From Castellaniella sp034674885 (GTDB lineage Bacteria > Pseudomonadota > Gammaproteobacteria > Burkholderiales > Burkholderiaceae_B): DNA of 64,000 bases. The DNA is taken from the NCBI RefSeq assembly GCF_034674885.1, contig NZ_JAUCDS010000007.1:56402-120401 (forward strand). Direction: 5' to 3'. Positions 44,700-54,157 of this stretch are shown here, one piece after another. Made by a program: the position numbers and the translations under genes. Every line of letters begins with the position of its first letter. The first letter of the stretch is position 1. The notes under the pieces are model-generated. The model did not search any database, had not been told where the DNA came from, and saw only the letters and a list, made by a program, of their open reading frames with translations.

Positions 44700-47381
44700 A
44701 TGTTTGCTCACATCCCCTCATTTGCCGGCGACCCGATTTTCGAACTGGGCAATGCCTGCCGCCGCGACCCCCGCGCCGACAAGGTCAACCTGACAGTCGG
44801 TCTGTATTACGACGAGGACGGCCGCATCCCGGTACTGCAATGCGTCCGGCAGGCCGAAGCCCTGCTGGCGCAACAGGAACGGCCGCGCACCTACCTGCCC
44901 ATCGAGGGCCTGGAATCCTACCGCCTGGCTGTGCAGCAGCTGGTGCTGGGCGCCGACAGCCCCGCGCTGAGCGAGCAGCGGGCAGCAACGATCCAGAGCG
45001 TGGGCGGCACCGGGGCCTTGAAGGTCGGCGCGGATTTCCTGCACAGCGCCTATCCCGACAGCGCCGTCTGGATCAGCGATCCGGCCTGGGACAATCATTT
45101 CGCCATTTTTTCCGGCGCAGGCATCGCCACGCACCGCTACCCCTACTACGATCCCGCCACCCACGCGGTGCGCTTCGACGCGATGATGGACGTTCTGGCG
45201 ACGCTGCCGGCCCGCAGCATCGTGCTGCTGCACCCCTGCTGCCACAATCCCAGCGGCGCGGACCTGACGGCCGAGCAGTGGGGCGCGCTGATCGCCCTGA
45301 TGCAGCGCCAGGGCCTGATCCCCTTCCTGGACCTGGCTTACCAGGGATTCGGCAGCGGCCTGGACGAAGACGCGCTGGCCGTGCGCCTGCTGGCCGAATC
45401 CGGCATGGCGTACCTGGTGGCGAATTCTTTTTCCAAGAACTTTTCCTTTTACGGCGAACGCTGCGGGGGGCTGTCGGTGGTGTGCGAGCAGGCGGGCCAC
45501 GTGCCGGCCGTGCTGGGCCAGTTGATCGCCATCGTGCGGCGCATCTATTCCAACCCGCCCGTGCATGGCGCGCAGGTCATCGCCCAGGTTCTGGGCGATC
45601 CTGCGCTGAACCGGCTGTGGCGCGACGAGGTCGCCGCAATGCGCGCCCGCATCCGGTCCATGCGCGGCCAGGTGGTAGAGCAACTGGCCGGCAAGGCACC
45701 GGATTACCCCGCCCGTTATCTGCTGGCGCACCAGGGCATGTTCAGCCTGACGGGCCTGCGGCCCGAGCAGATCCTGATGCTGCGCGAACGCCATGCCGTC
45801 TATCTGCTGGATTCGGGGCGCATCTGCCTGCCGGGCCTGAACACCCGGAACGTCGGCCGGTTCACCGACGCCCTGGCCGACGTGCTGATGCGGACTGCGC
45901 CGCAGGCCCAAGCGCCCGCTATGCCCGCTATGTTCGATACTCCCGCTATGCCCGATACGATCGAGGCGCTGATGCGGACCGTGTCGTGCCTGCGGCCGGG
46001 CGCCGATGACGTCGCCCGCTACCTGCAGGACGACAGCGGCCTGAAGGCCGATGCTCCGCCGTACTGCATCCTGCGCCCGCGCAGCACGGACGAGGTCGCC
46101 GCCATCGTGCGGGCCTGCCGGCGCGAGGGCCGCAATCTGACGATCCAGGGTGGGCGCACCGGCCTGGCGGGCGGCGCCGTGCCGGATGCGGGCGACGTCG
46201 TGCTGTCGCTGGAACTGATGGACCGGATCGAACGCCTGGACGCCGTCAGCGGCACGGCGACGGTGCAGGCCGGCATGGTGCTGGAAAACCTGTGCGCCGC
46301 CGTCGAAGCCCAGGGCTGGTATTTCCCCATGGACTGCGGGGCGCGGGCGTCCTGCCAGATCGGCGGCAACGTCGCCACCAACGTCGGCGGCAATCGTGTG
46401 CTGCGCTACGGCACCATGCGCGAACTGGTGCTGGGGCTGGAAGTCGTGCGTGCCGACGGGACGGTGCTGACCATGATGAACCAGGGCCTGAAGAACAACA
46501 CCGGCCTGGATCTGAAGCATCTGTTCATCGGCACGGAAGGCACGCTGGGCGTCGTCACGCGGGCCGTGCTGCGGCTGTTCCCCAAGCCCGAACGACGCCA
46601 CAGCGCCCTGGTGGGACTGGCCGGCTTCGATCAGCTGGCGGCGCTGCTGAAGGCCGCACGCGGGCGGCTGGCGACCTTGTCCTCATTTGAAGTGATGTGG
46701 CGCGAATACCTGCAGGCGGCCGCCACGGTGACGCAGCGGGCGGAACCTTTCGACGGGGCCTGCCCGATCTGCGTGCTGCTGGAAGTGGAATCCTTCGCGG
46801 GCAGTGACGGTCATGCGGCCGGTGCGGATGGGGCTGATGCCCCGGACAGCGACGCTGCCGGCGACCGCGCCCGGACCGACTTGCACCGCTTCCTGGAAGA
46901 CTGCCTGGACAACGGCCTGGTGCTGGACGCCATCCTGCCGCAAAGCCAGGAACAGGCCGCCCAGCTGTGGCGGCTGCGCGATGCGATCGGCGAGATCCTG
47001 CACACCATGGCCCCCTACGTGGCCTTCGACATCGGCATCCCGCTGGCCCTGCTGCCGGACTTCATCGCCCGCACGCAGCAGGCCCTGGCGTCCCGCTGGC
47101 CGGCGGCGCAGCGGCTGCTGTTCGGCCACCTGGGCGACGGCAACCTGCACCTGTCCACCGGCCCCTACGCGCACGACGATCTGGAGGCGGTCGAATCCCT
47201 GGTCTACCGGGAAGTCGAGCGGGTAGGCGGCAGCATTTCCGCCGAGCACGGCATCGGGCGCATCAAGAAGCCCTTTCTGCATCACAGCCGCAGCGCGCCG
47301 GAGCGCGAACTGATGGTGGAAATCCGGCGATTGCTGGACCCGCAGGCAGGGCTGAACCCGGGCCGGATCGTGACCCTCTGA
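44700..47381 (+). CDS. Fused aromatic-type aminotransferase and FAD D-2-hydroxyacid dehydrogenase
   Basis: One open frame of 893 residues from ATG 44700. Residues 1-400 are a full class-I aminotransferase of the TyrB/AspC group: RTYLPIEGLESYRLAVQQL, HPCCHNPSGADL, and SFSKNFSFYGER with the PLP lysine at K246. A short repeat linker (APAMPAMFDTPAMPDT) leads to residues 417-893, a full GlcD/D2HGDH-type oxidase: FAD-binding TIQGGRTGLAGGAVP, QIGGNVATNVGGNRVLRYGT, and the active-site SISAEHGIGRIKKPF. Both domains have the length of free-standing enzymes. The gene lies between the amino-acid importer and hutU. A route joining imidazolelactate, imidazolepyruvate and histidine is a fitting but unproven role. 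Confidence 0.85.
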   Translation: MFAHIPSFAGDPIFELGNACRRDPRADKVNLTVGLYYDEDGRIPVLQCVRQAEALLAQQERPRTYLPIEGLESYRLAVQQLVLGADSPALSEQRAATIQSVGGTGALKVGADFLHSAYPDSAVWISDPAWDNHFAIFSGAGIATHRYPYYDPATHAVRFDAMMDVLATLPARSIVLLHPCCHNPSGADLTAEQWGALIALMQRQGLIPFLDLAYQGFGSGLDEDALAVRLLAESGMAYLVANSFSKNFSFYGERCGGLSVVCEQAGHVPAVLGQLIAIVRRIYSNPPVHGAQVIAQVLGDPALNRLWRDEVAAMRARIRSMRGQVVEQLAGKAPDYPARYLLAHQGMFSLTGLRPEQILMLRERHAVYLLDSGRICLPGLNTRNVGRFTDALADVLMRTAPQAQAPAMPAMFDTPAMPDTIEALMRTVSCLRPGADDVARYLQDDSGLKADAPPYCILRPRSTDEVAAIVRACRREGRNLTIQGGRTGLAGGAVPDAGDVVLSLELMDRIERLDAVSGTATVQAGMVLENLCAAVEAQGWYFPMDCGARASCQIGGNVATNVGGNRVLRYGTMRELVLGLEVVRADGTVLTMMNQGLKNNTGLDLKHLFIGTEGTLGVVTRAVLRLFPKPERRHSALVGLAGFDQLAALLKAARGRLATLSSFEVMWREYLQAAATVTQRAEPFDGACPICVLLEVESFAGSDGHAAGADGADAPDSDAAGDRARTDLHRFLEDCLDNGLVLDAILPQSQEQAAQLWRLRDAIGEILHTMAPYVAFDIGIPLALLPDFIARTQQALASRWPAAQRLLFGHLGDGNLHLSTGPYAHDDLEAVESLVYREVERVGGSISAEHGIGRIKKPFLHHSRSAPERELMVEIRRLLDPQAGLNPGRIVTL

Positions 47382-47428
47382 CAGCGGGCGCGCCAGCCCC
47401 CTTCGCTGGGCCTCGATGCCGGGCCAAT

Positions 47429-47463
47429 TTGTATAGACATTTACGCCAAACAGATATACATTC
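47429..47463 (+). promoter_or_regulatory. hutU promoter region with HutC-like operator
   Basis: TTGTATAGACAT (47429-47440) differs in one position from the HutC-like site before hutI, and a second half-like copy, CAGATATACATTC, follows at 47451-47463. TAGACA (47434-47439) and TACATT (47457-47462), spaced 17, could be the promoter, which would put the operator across the -35 box. Confidence 0.6.
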
Positions 47464-47494
47464 AAGCTTGATATTTCCCGTACAGGAGCAGACC

Positions 47495-49198
47495 GTGTCC
47501 CATTCCCAAGCAGACGATCCGCGTTACGACGCCAGCCGCGAAATCCACGCCCCCACCGGATCGCAACTGCACTGCCGCAACTGGACGATCGAGGCGGCCT
47601 ATCGCATGATCCAGAACAATCTGGATCCGGCCGTGGCGGAAAACCCCAAGCATCTGGTGGTGTACGGCGGCATCGGCCGCGCGGCGCGCAACTGGGCCTG
47701 CTACGACGCCATCCTGGACAGCCTGCGCAATCTGGGCGAAGACGAGACCCTGCTGGTGCAGTCGGGCAAACCAGTCGGGGTCTTCAAGACCCACGCGGAC
47801 GCGCCGCGCGTGCTGCTGGCCAATTCCAACCTGGTGCCCAAATGGGCCACCTGGGAAAAGTTCAACGAACTGGACCAGGCCGGGCTGTTCATGTACGGCC
47901 AGATGACGGCCGGCAGCTGGATCTACATCGGCAGCCAGGGCATCGTGCAGGGCACGTATGAAACCTTTGCCGAGGCCGCGCGCCAGCACTTCGGCGGGTC
48001 CTTCGCGGGCCGCTGGATCGTGACGGCGGGCCTGGGCGGCATGGGCGGGGCGCAGCCGCTGGCGGCGACGTTTGCCGGGGCGTGCTCGCTGACCATCGAA
48101 TGCCAGCAGTCGCACATCGACTTCCGCCTGCGCACCCGCTACCTGGACAAACAGGCACGCGACCTGGACGAGGCGCTGGCCATGATTGCCGAACACACGA
48201 GCCGCAAGGAAGCGGTGTCCATCGGCCTGCTGGGCAATGCAGCCGACGTGCTGCCGGAACTGGCCCGCCGCGCCCAGACGGGCGGCCCGCGCCCCGACCT
48301 GGTCACGGACCAGACTTCCGCCCACGATCTGATCCACGGCTACCTGCCCTCGGGCTGGACGGTGGAACGGTGGCAGGCCGCCCAGCGCGACCCGGCCCAG
48401 CATGTGCGGCTGCGGGCCGAGGCCGCCCAATCCTGCGCCCGCCACGTGCAGGCCATGCTGGACCTGCACGCCCTGGGCATCCCCACGGTGGATTACGGCA
48501 ACAACATCCGCCAGGTGGCCTACGACGAGGGCATCACCGACGCCTTCGACTTCCCTGGTTTCGTGCCGGCCTACATCCGGCCGCTGTTCTGCGAGGGCAA
48601 AGGCCCCTTTCGCTGGGTGGCGCTGTCGGGCGACCCGGAAGACATCTACGCCACCGACCACAAACTGAAGGAACTGTTTCCCGACAATCACCACATGATC
48701 CAGTGGCTGGACATGGCGCGCGATCGTATTGCCTTCCAGGGGCTGCCGGCGCGCATCTGCTGGCTGGGGCTGGGCGAGCGCCATCGCGCCGGGCTGGCCT
48801 TCAACGAGATGGTGCGCACAGGCGAACTGAAGGCCCCCATCGTGATCGGCCGCGACCATCTGGACACGGGGTCGGTGGCCAGCCCCAACCGCGAAACGGA
48901 AGCCATGCGCGACGGCACGGACGCGGTGTCCGACTGGCCGCTGCTGAACGCCTTGCTGAACACGGCGGGCGGCGCCAGCTGGGTGTCGCTGCACCACGGC
49001 GGCGGGGTCGGCATGGGCTACAGCCAGCACGCCGGCATGGTGATCGTGGCCGACGGCACGGAGGCCGCCGCCCGCCGCCTGGAACGCGTGCTGATCAACG
49101 ACTGCGGCAGCGGCGTGATGCGCCATGCCGACGCAGGCTACGACCTGGCGATCCGGACGGCGCGGGACTTCGGCCTGAAACTGCCGATGATCCCCTGA
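47495..49198 (+). CDS. hutU: Urocanate hydratase
   Basis: Protein of 567 residues from the GTG at 47495, preceded by AGGAG; longer frames run into the upstream gene. Family blocks NNLDPAVAENPKHLVVYGGI, GIGRAARNWACYDAI, the NAD-binding GLGGMGGAQPLAATFAGA and the late QARICWLGLGERH-like PARICWLGLGERHRAGLAF are all intact. It hydrates urocanate to imidazolonepropionate, step 2 of histidine breakdown. hutH follows after 37 bases. Confidence 0.96.
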   Translation: MSHSQADDPRYDASREIHAPTGSQLHCRNWTIEAAYRMIQNNLDPAVAENPKHLVVYGGIGRAARNWACYDAILDSLRNLGEDETLLVQSGKPVGVFKTHADAPRVLLANSNLVPKWATWEKFNELDQAGLFMYGQMTAGSWIYIGSQGIVQGTYETFAEAARQHFGGSFAGRWIVTAGLGGMGGAQPLAATFAGACSLTIECQQSHIDFRLRTRYLDKQARDLDEALAMIAEHTSRKEAVSIGLLGNAADVLPELARRAQTGGPRPDLVTDQTSAHDLIHGYLPSGWTVERWQAAQRDPAQHVRLRAEAAQSCARHVQAMLDLHALGIPTVDYGNNIRQVAYDEGITDAFDFPGFVPAYIRPLFCEGKGPFRWVALSGDPEDIYATDHKLKELFPDNHHMIQWLDMARDRIAFQGLPARICWLGLGERHRAGLAFNEMVRTGELKAPIVIGRDHLDTGSVASPNRETEAMRDGTDAVSDWPLLNALLNTAGGASWVSLHHGGGVGMGYSQHAGMVIVADGTEAAARRLERVLINDCGSGVMRHADAGYDLAIRTARDFGLKLPMIP

Positions 49199-49235
49199 AC
49201 ACCATCCGCCCCCCTGTTTCTTCAAGAGAGACCGT

Positions 49236-50774
49236 ATGACGACCACATTGACCTTGCAGCCCGGGGAACTCGATCTGGATACCCTGCGCCAGATCTGGCA
49301 GGGAGACGTGCAACTGGCGCTGCCCGGACAAGCCGTGCGCGACATGGATGCCTCGGCCGCTGTCGTGCAGGCCATCATCGACCGAGGCGACCCGGCCTAC
49401 GGCATCAACACGGGGTTCGGCAAGCTGGCGCAGACGCGCATTCCCGATGACCAGCTGCAGACCCTGCAACGCAACCTGATCCTGTCGCATTCCGTGGGCG
49501 TGGGCGCCCCCCTGGACGTACGCGTCGCGCGGCTGCTGATGGCGATGAAGGTCGCCAGTCTGGCGCGGGGCTATTCGGGCATCCGATCCAGCGTGGTGCG
49601 CACCCTGCTGCAGGTCTTCAATGCCGGCCTGATCCCGCACATTCCGGAAAAGGGTTCGGTGGGCGCATCCGGCGATCTGGCGCCGCTGTCGCACATGACC
49701 CTGGCGCTGTTGGGCGAAGGCCGCATTCTGTGCGAAGGCCAATGGCTGCCGGCCCAGGAGGCGCTGGCGCGGGCCGGCATCGCGCCCATCCACCTGGCCG
49801 CCAAGGAAGGCCTGGCGCTGATCAACGGCACGCAGGTATCCACCGCGCTGGCGCTGCACGGGCTGTTCCTGGCAGAACATCTGTTCGACAGCGCCGTGCT
49901 GGCAGGCGCGCTCAGCGTGGACGCCGCCAAGGGCAGCGATGCGCCCTTCGACCCGCGCGTGCATGAAATCCGTGGACAACCGGGGCAGATCGAAGTCGCC
50001 CGCCGCTACCGCGCGCTCTTGGCGGGCAGCGCGATCCGGGCTTCGCACCTGGTGTCGGACAACAAGGTCCAGGACCCCTACAGCCTGCGCTGCCAGCCCC
50101 AGGTGATGGGCGCCATCCACGATCTGATGGACCAGGCCGCGCGCACGCTGTTGATCGAGGCCAATGCCGTGACGGACAATCCGCTGGTCTTTCCTGGGCG
50201 CGACGGGCAGCCGGACCAGGTGATCTCAGGCGGGAACTTCCATGCCGAACCGGTGGCGTTCGCCGCCGACATCCTGGCGCTGGCCATCGCCGAGATCGGC
50301 GGCCTGGCCGAACGCCGCGTGGCGTTGTTGATCGACGCCAGTATTTCCGGCCTGCCGCCGTTCCTGGTGCCCGAACCCGGACTGAATTCCGGTTTCATGA
50401 TTGCGCACGTGACGGCCGCCGCGCTGGCGTCGGAAAACAAGTCGCTGGCGCACCCGGGCAGCGTGGACAGCCTGCCCACGTCGGCCAACCAGGAAGACCA
50501 CGTCAGCATGGCAACGTTCGCCGCCCGGCGGCTGGCCGACATGGCGCGCAACACGGCGCACATTGTCGGCATCGAACTGCTGTGCGCGGCCCAGGGCATC
50601 GATTTCCACGCGCCCCTGACCACGTCCGCCCCCCTGCAGGCGCTGCACCAGCGGATCCGCCGGGATGTGCCCTTCTATGATCGCGACCGCCTGCTGGCCC
50701 CCGACCTGGACATCATCGGCCGCCGGGTGCTGGAAGGCAGCTATCGGGTGGACTGGAAGGCGATGCTGCCCTGA
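49236..50774 (+). CDS. hutH: Histidine ammonia-lyase
   Basis: Protein of 512 residues; AGAGAGAC lies before the ATG. The MIO-forming triad Ala-Ser-Gly is at residues 144-146 in GSVGASGDLAPLSH, and YGINTGFGKLAQ and NQEDHVSMA are conserved. It removes ammonia from histidine to give urocanate, step 1 of the Hut pathway and the source of the inducer of HutC. Its last 34 bases overlap the end of the convergent hutI gene. Confidence 0.96.
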   Translation: MTTTLTLQPGELDLDTLRQIWQGDVQLALPGQAVRDMDASAAVVQAIIDRGDPAYGINTGFGKLAQTRIPDDQLQTLQRNLILSHSVGVGAPLDVRVARLLMAMKVASLARGYSGIRSSVVRTLLQVFNAGLIPHIPEKGSVGASGDLAPLSHMTLALLGEGRILCEGQWLPAQEALARAGIAPIHLAAKEGLALINGTQVSTALALHGLFLAEHLFDSAVLAGALSVDAAKGSDAPFDPRVHEIRGQPGQIEVARRYRALLAGSAIRASHLVSDNKVQDPYSLRCQPQVMGAIHDLMDQAARTLLIEANAVTDNPLVFPGRDGQPDQVISGGNFHAEPVAFAADILALAIAEIGGLAERRVALLIDASISGLPPFLVPEPGLNSGFMIAHVTAAALASENKSLAHPGSVDSLPTSANQEDHVSMATFAARRLADMARNTAHIVGIELLCAAQGIDFHAPLTTSAPLQALHQRIRRDVPFYDRDRLLAPDLDIIGRRVLEGSYRVDWKAMLP

Positions 50775-51991
50775 CGCACGGACATCCGGCAGCGCGGCAG
50801 GCCCATCCAGTAGGCCAGTTCGGCCGGGCTGTCGATGTCCCAGACCACGAAATCGGCGGGGTGGCCCACGGCCAGGCGGCCGCTGACCCCCGGTGCCCCC
50901 AGGGCATCGGCGGCATGGCGGGTGACGCCATCCAGGGCTTCGGCCACCGTCATCCTGAACAAAGTGCAGGCCATGTTCATCATCAGCAGCAGCGATGTGG
51001 CCGGCGAGGTGCCGGGATTGCAGTCGGTGGCCAGCGCCATGGGCACCCCGTGGCGGCGCAGCAGGTCGATGGGCGGCTGGTGCGTATCCCGCAGAAAATA
51101 ATAGGCGCCCGGCAGCAGCACGGCGACCATGCCCGCCTGGCGCATGGCCTGCACGCCGGCTTCGTCCAGCCATTCCAGGTGGTCGGCCGACAACGCCCCG
51201 TAGCGGGCGGCCAGGGCAGCACCCCCCATCAGGGACAACTGTTCTGCATGCATTTTCACGGCCAGGCCGCGCTGCGTGGCAGCCTGCAGGACGCGTTCGG
51301 ACTGCGCCAGGCTAAAGCCGATGTTCTCGCAGAACACGTCCACCGCGTCGACCAGGCCTTCGTCGTGCAGGGCCGGCAGCATGACGTCGCAGACCAGATC
51401 GATGTAGTCGTCGGCCCGCCCCGCGTATTCCGGCGGCAGGGCGTGCGCCCCCAGGAAGGTGGTGCGCACCGTGACGGGGCGAGCATCCCCCAGGCGCCGG
51501 GCGACGCGCAGCATCTTGCGTTCAGCGGCCAGGTCCAGGCCATAGCCGGATTTGATTTCGATGGCGGTCACGCCTTCGGCCCGCAGGGCATCCAGCCGCG
51601 CCAGCGCCTGTTGGAACAGGGTGTCTTCATCGGCTGCCCGCGTGGCGCGCACGCTGGACACGATGCCCCCGCCCTGGCGGGCGATGTCCTCGTAGCTGGC
51701 GCCAGCCAGACGCAGCGCGAATTCGTCGGCCCGCTGGCCGCCATGCACCAGGTGTGTGTGGCAGTCGACCAGGCCGGGCGTGACCAGGGCGCCGCCCAGG
51801 TCGTGCTGCTGCGCGGCCCGGAAGCCGGCGGGCGCCCCGCCCGCATTGCCCAGCCAGGCGATGCGCTCGCCCTCGACCGCCAGGTCGCACAACGGCACCG
51901 GCCCGGACTGCCAGCCTGGCGGCACGATGCGCAGGTTCTTCCACAAGACGCGGCCGGGCGACCGGACGCCGGTTTCCTGAATGGATGACAT
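50741..51991 (-). CDS. hutI: Imidazolonepropionase
   Basis: Protein of 416 residues from the ATG at 51991. Amidohydrolase features: VDCHTHLVHGGQRADEFALR (metal His pair), AIEIKSGYGLDLAAERKML, TFLGAHALPPEYAGRADDYI, VKMHAEQLS and the metal Asp in LATDCNPGTSP. It hydrolyses 4-imidazolone-5-propionate to formiminoglutamate, step 3. It is convergent with hutH (34-base overlap) and has its own HutC-like site upstream. No hutG or hutF is in the window, so the last step is encoded elsewhere. Confidence 0.96.
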   Translation of the reverse strand: MSSIQETGVRSPGRVLWKNLRIVPPGWQSGPVPLCDLAVEGERIAWLGNAGGAPAGFRAAQQHDLGGALVTPGLVDCHTHLVHGGQRADEFALRLAGASYEDIARQGGGIVSSVRATRAADEDTLFQQALARLDALRAEGVTAIEIKSGYGLDLAAERKMLRVARRLGDARPVTVRTTFLGAHALPPEYAGRADDYIDLVCDVMLPALHDEGLVDAVDVFCENIGFSLAQSERVLQAATQRGLAVKMHAEQLSLMGGAALAARYGALSADHLEWLDEAGVQAMRQAGMVAVLLPGAYYFLRDTHQPPIDLLRRHGVPMALATDCNPGTSPATSLLLMMNMACTLFRMTVAEALDGVTRHAADALGAPGVSGRLAVGHPADFVVWDIDSPAELAYWMGLPRCRMSVRQGSIAFQSTR

Positions 51992-52014
51992 GCGGGATGT
52001 TCCTCGTCCTGAAC

Positions 52015-52026
52015 TTGTATAGACAA
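52015..52026 (-). promoter_or_regulatory. HutC-like operator before hutI
   Basis: TTGTATAGACAA is a near-perfect palindrome (TTGT-ATAG-ACAA) 24 bases upstream of the hutI start and resembles the TTGTATATACAA-type sequence recalled for HutC. Confidence 0.68.
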
Positions 52027-52120
52027 TGTGGGAATTATGCCTGCGCAGCACCGCCGCCACAAGGGAACAGGCTGCGGCGCCATGGAAGCCGCCGCAGCCT
52101 ACTCACCCGCCCGCCGCAAT

Positions 52121-53338
52121 CTATGCGGCGCTGCCCAGCGCCCGCTGCAGCGCCGCCAGCGCGGCGGCCAGCATCAGCACGGCTGCCGAGGCGGCCAGGC
52201 CCACGGACAGCGAACCGTAATGGTCGCTGAGCCAGCCGCAGGCGACCGGGCCGATCACCTGGCCGGCGGCGAACAGGCTGGTCGCGACGGCCATGGTGCC
52301 GCCCCAGGCGGGCGGCGGCAGGTTCGCCTTGACGAAATGCGTGACCGACGAGGGCACGATCCCCACGCTGACCCCCACCAGCACGGCCGAGGCCATGATG
52401 CCCGCCACGCCGTTCAGGGCCAGAGGCAAGGCGGCCCCCAGCACCAGGACCAGCAGCGCGGCCGACATCACGCGGCCATCCCGGCTGCGGGCGAGCAGCC
52501 CGCGCCACAACACGGCTGCCGACAAGCTGGCCAGGCCCAACGCCATCCACATTGCCGACACCAGGGTCGTCAACTGGCCCGAGTCACCGCCCTGCTGCCG
52601 CACCCAGGCGATCATGAAAGTCATGTAGGCGATGTAGCCCAGCCCGAAGACGAAATACGCCAGATAAACAGCCGAGCAATCGCGCCACCGGCCACTGGCT
52701 GCCAGATGTCGGGACGAGGGTTCCGGGATGCCGCCGCTGGCGCGGATGGCGGGGATGCAGAGCAGCAGGCAGACCGCGCCGACCAGCAGCCACGCCTGGG
52801 GCCACACCACGGAACCGTAGACATGAAACAGCCAGGGCAGGACGGCGCCCCCCGCCATCAGGCCGAAACCGATGCCGCAGCCAAAGAAAATCACGATGGC
52901 CCGCGCGCCCAGCGCGCCCGCCAGGACGCCCCCGCAGACAAATGCGCCCGCGCCACCCAGGCCCGCCAGGAAACGCCAGATGGCCAGCCACGCGAGGTCA
53001 TGAGTCAGTCCGGTGCCGAATACCGCCGCTGCAGTCAGCAGCGTCCCCCAGGCAAAAAGCCGCCGATTGCCCAGCCGGCCCACGGCGAAAATCGCCAGCA
53101 AGGCGCCCAGCAGATATCCCAGGCCGTTGACGGTATTCAGCCAGCCCGCCTGGGCATACGTCAGCGCCAGGTCCGTCTTCATGGCGGGCAGGATGAGCGC
53201 GTAGTCAAAGCGCGCGAAGCCGACGGAAATCGCGGCTGCGCTGGATAGCGCCCACGCCCGGGCCAGGTCGCCGGCGGGAGGCTGGGCCACGGCCGTTTCG
53301 GCGCCGGGCGAAACGAGAATCGAAGAATCGCGCGTCAT
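52121..53338 (-). CDS. YbfB/YjiJ-family MFS transporter
   Basis: Protein of 405 residues starting MTRDSSILVSPGAETAVAQP, with twelve helices after a soluble leader. The opening LSSAAAISVGFARFDYALIL and TYAQAGWLNTVNGLGYLLGA are typical of the YbfB/YjiJ MFS group (sugar/aromatic exporters). Its ATG overlaps the stop of the TetR gene (ATGA), so both belong to one operon, the usual arrangement for a TetR-controlled exporter. Confidence 0.87.
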   Translation of the reverse strand: MTRDSSILVSPGAETAVAQPPAGDLARAWALSSAAAISVGFARFDYALILPAMKTDLALTYAQAGWLNTVNGLGYLLGALLAIFAVGRLGNRRLFAWGTLLTAAAVFGTGLTHDLAWLAIWRFLAGLGGAGAFVCGGVLAGALGARAIVIFFGCGIGFGLMAGGAVLPWLFHVYGSVVWPQAWLLVGAVCLLLCIPAIRASGGIPEPSSRHLAASGRWRDCSAVYLAYFVFGLGYIAYMTFMIAWVRQQGGDSGQLTTLVSAMWMALGLASLSAAVLWRGLLARSRDGRVMSAALLVLVLGAALPLALNGVAGIMASAVLVGVSVGIVPSSVTHFVKANLPPPAWGGTMAVATSLFAAGQVIGPVACGWLSDHYGSLSVGLAASAAVLMLAAALAALQRALGSAA

Positions 53339-53955
53339 GATGCCCCCTTTGCGGTCCGGTCCGGCCCTGGCCGCGCGGCGGATTCCCGCGCGGCGATCAG
53401 CACGCCAACGGCCTGGCACGCCGCATCGACGGCGGCAGCGGTGTAGTTCAACTGGGCGGCTGCGACTGCCCCATCCCACAGCAGCTGGCACTGGAGGCCG
53501 AAACCTGCGGCATCCGGCCACCCGGCGTCATCCGCGATGCGCGCAAACCCATCCGCCATCCGCTGCTTGTGCTGCGCCGACAGCACGGCCCCGGGGTGGC
53601 TCGGATCCGCCAGTTCCACGGCGGCATTGATGAACACGCAGCCCCGGAACGCATCCGCGCCGACGAGATCGCGCAGATAGCCGAACGCGGCCATTACCTT
53701 GTCGCGCGGTGAATGCGCAGCTTCCATGACGGCCTGCATGGCCTGGCGGCGCTCGGCCATGCGCCGTTCCAGGACCGCGACAATCACGTCGTTCTTGGAG
53801 GCAAAGTGGTGATAGAGCGTCATGCGGGCGATGCCGCTGGCGCCGATGATCTCGTTGATGCCCACGTGATTGATGCCCTTTCTGTAGAACAGATCGGACG
53901 CGCACGCGAGAATGCGGTCTCGGGCGGCGGGCTGGGATGCGGAGGGACGAGGCAT
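53335..53955 (-). CDS. TetR-family regulator
   Basis: Protein of 206 residues from MPRPSASQPA (AAAGG ten bases upstream); an upstream in-frame ATG at 53976 is possible. The HTH is SDLFYRKGINHVGINEIIGA, SGIARMTLYHHFASKNDVIV. It is first in the operon with the MFS gene and very likely represses both; an AGACCGGTCT palindrome upstream fits. Confidence 0.92.
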   Translation of the reverse strand: MPRPSASQPAARDRILACASDLFYRKGINHVGINEIIGASGIARMTLYHHFASKNDVIVAVLERRMAERRQAMQAVMEAAHSPRDKVMAAFGYLRDLVGADAFRGCVFINAAVELADPSHPGAVLSAQHKQRMADGFARIADDAGWPDAAGFGLQCQLLWDGAVAAAQLNYTAAAVDAACQAVGVLIAARESAARPGPDRTAKGAS

Positions 53956-54014
53956 GATGACGACCTTTGGAAACATCCGCGCAGATCAGGCAATGCTGCG
54001 CGTATCGATATATA

Positions 54015-54030
54015 TATAGACCGGTCTGTA
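54015..54030. promoter_or_regulatory. TetR-type operator
   Basis: TATAGACCGGTCTGTA is a palindrome with one mismatch around a perfect AGACCGGTCT core, ~60 bases upstream of the tetR gene within an AT-rich promoter region. Confidence 0.65.
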
Positions 54031-54157
54031 TAGTAATACTTCCGAGCGGATGCTTGTCAAGCGCTTCATCACGGGCCCGCACTGGCGGACCCCGACGAAC
54101 ACCGCGCTGCGCGAAGGGCTGCATGGTCGCCAGAAGACCTGTCCAGCCACATGGTTC

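Noticed and set aside
46967..47494. Long N-terminal extension of hutU
   Set aside because: It would run through the end of the fusion gene; the GTG at 47495 has AGGAG upstream and begins the known family sequence.
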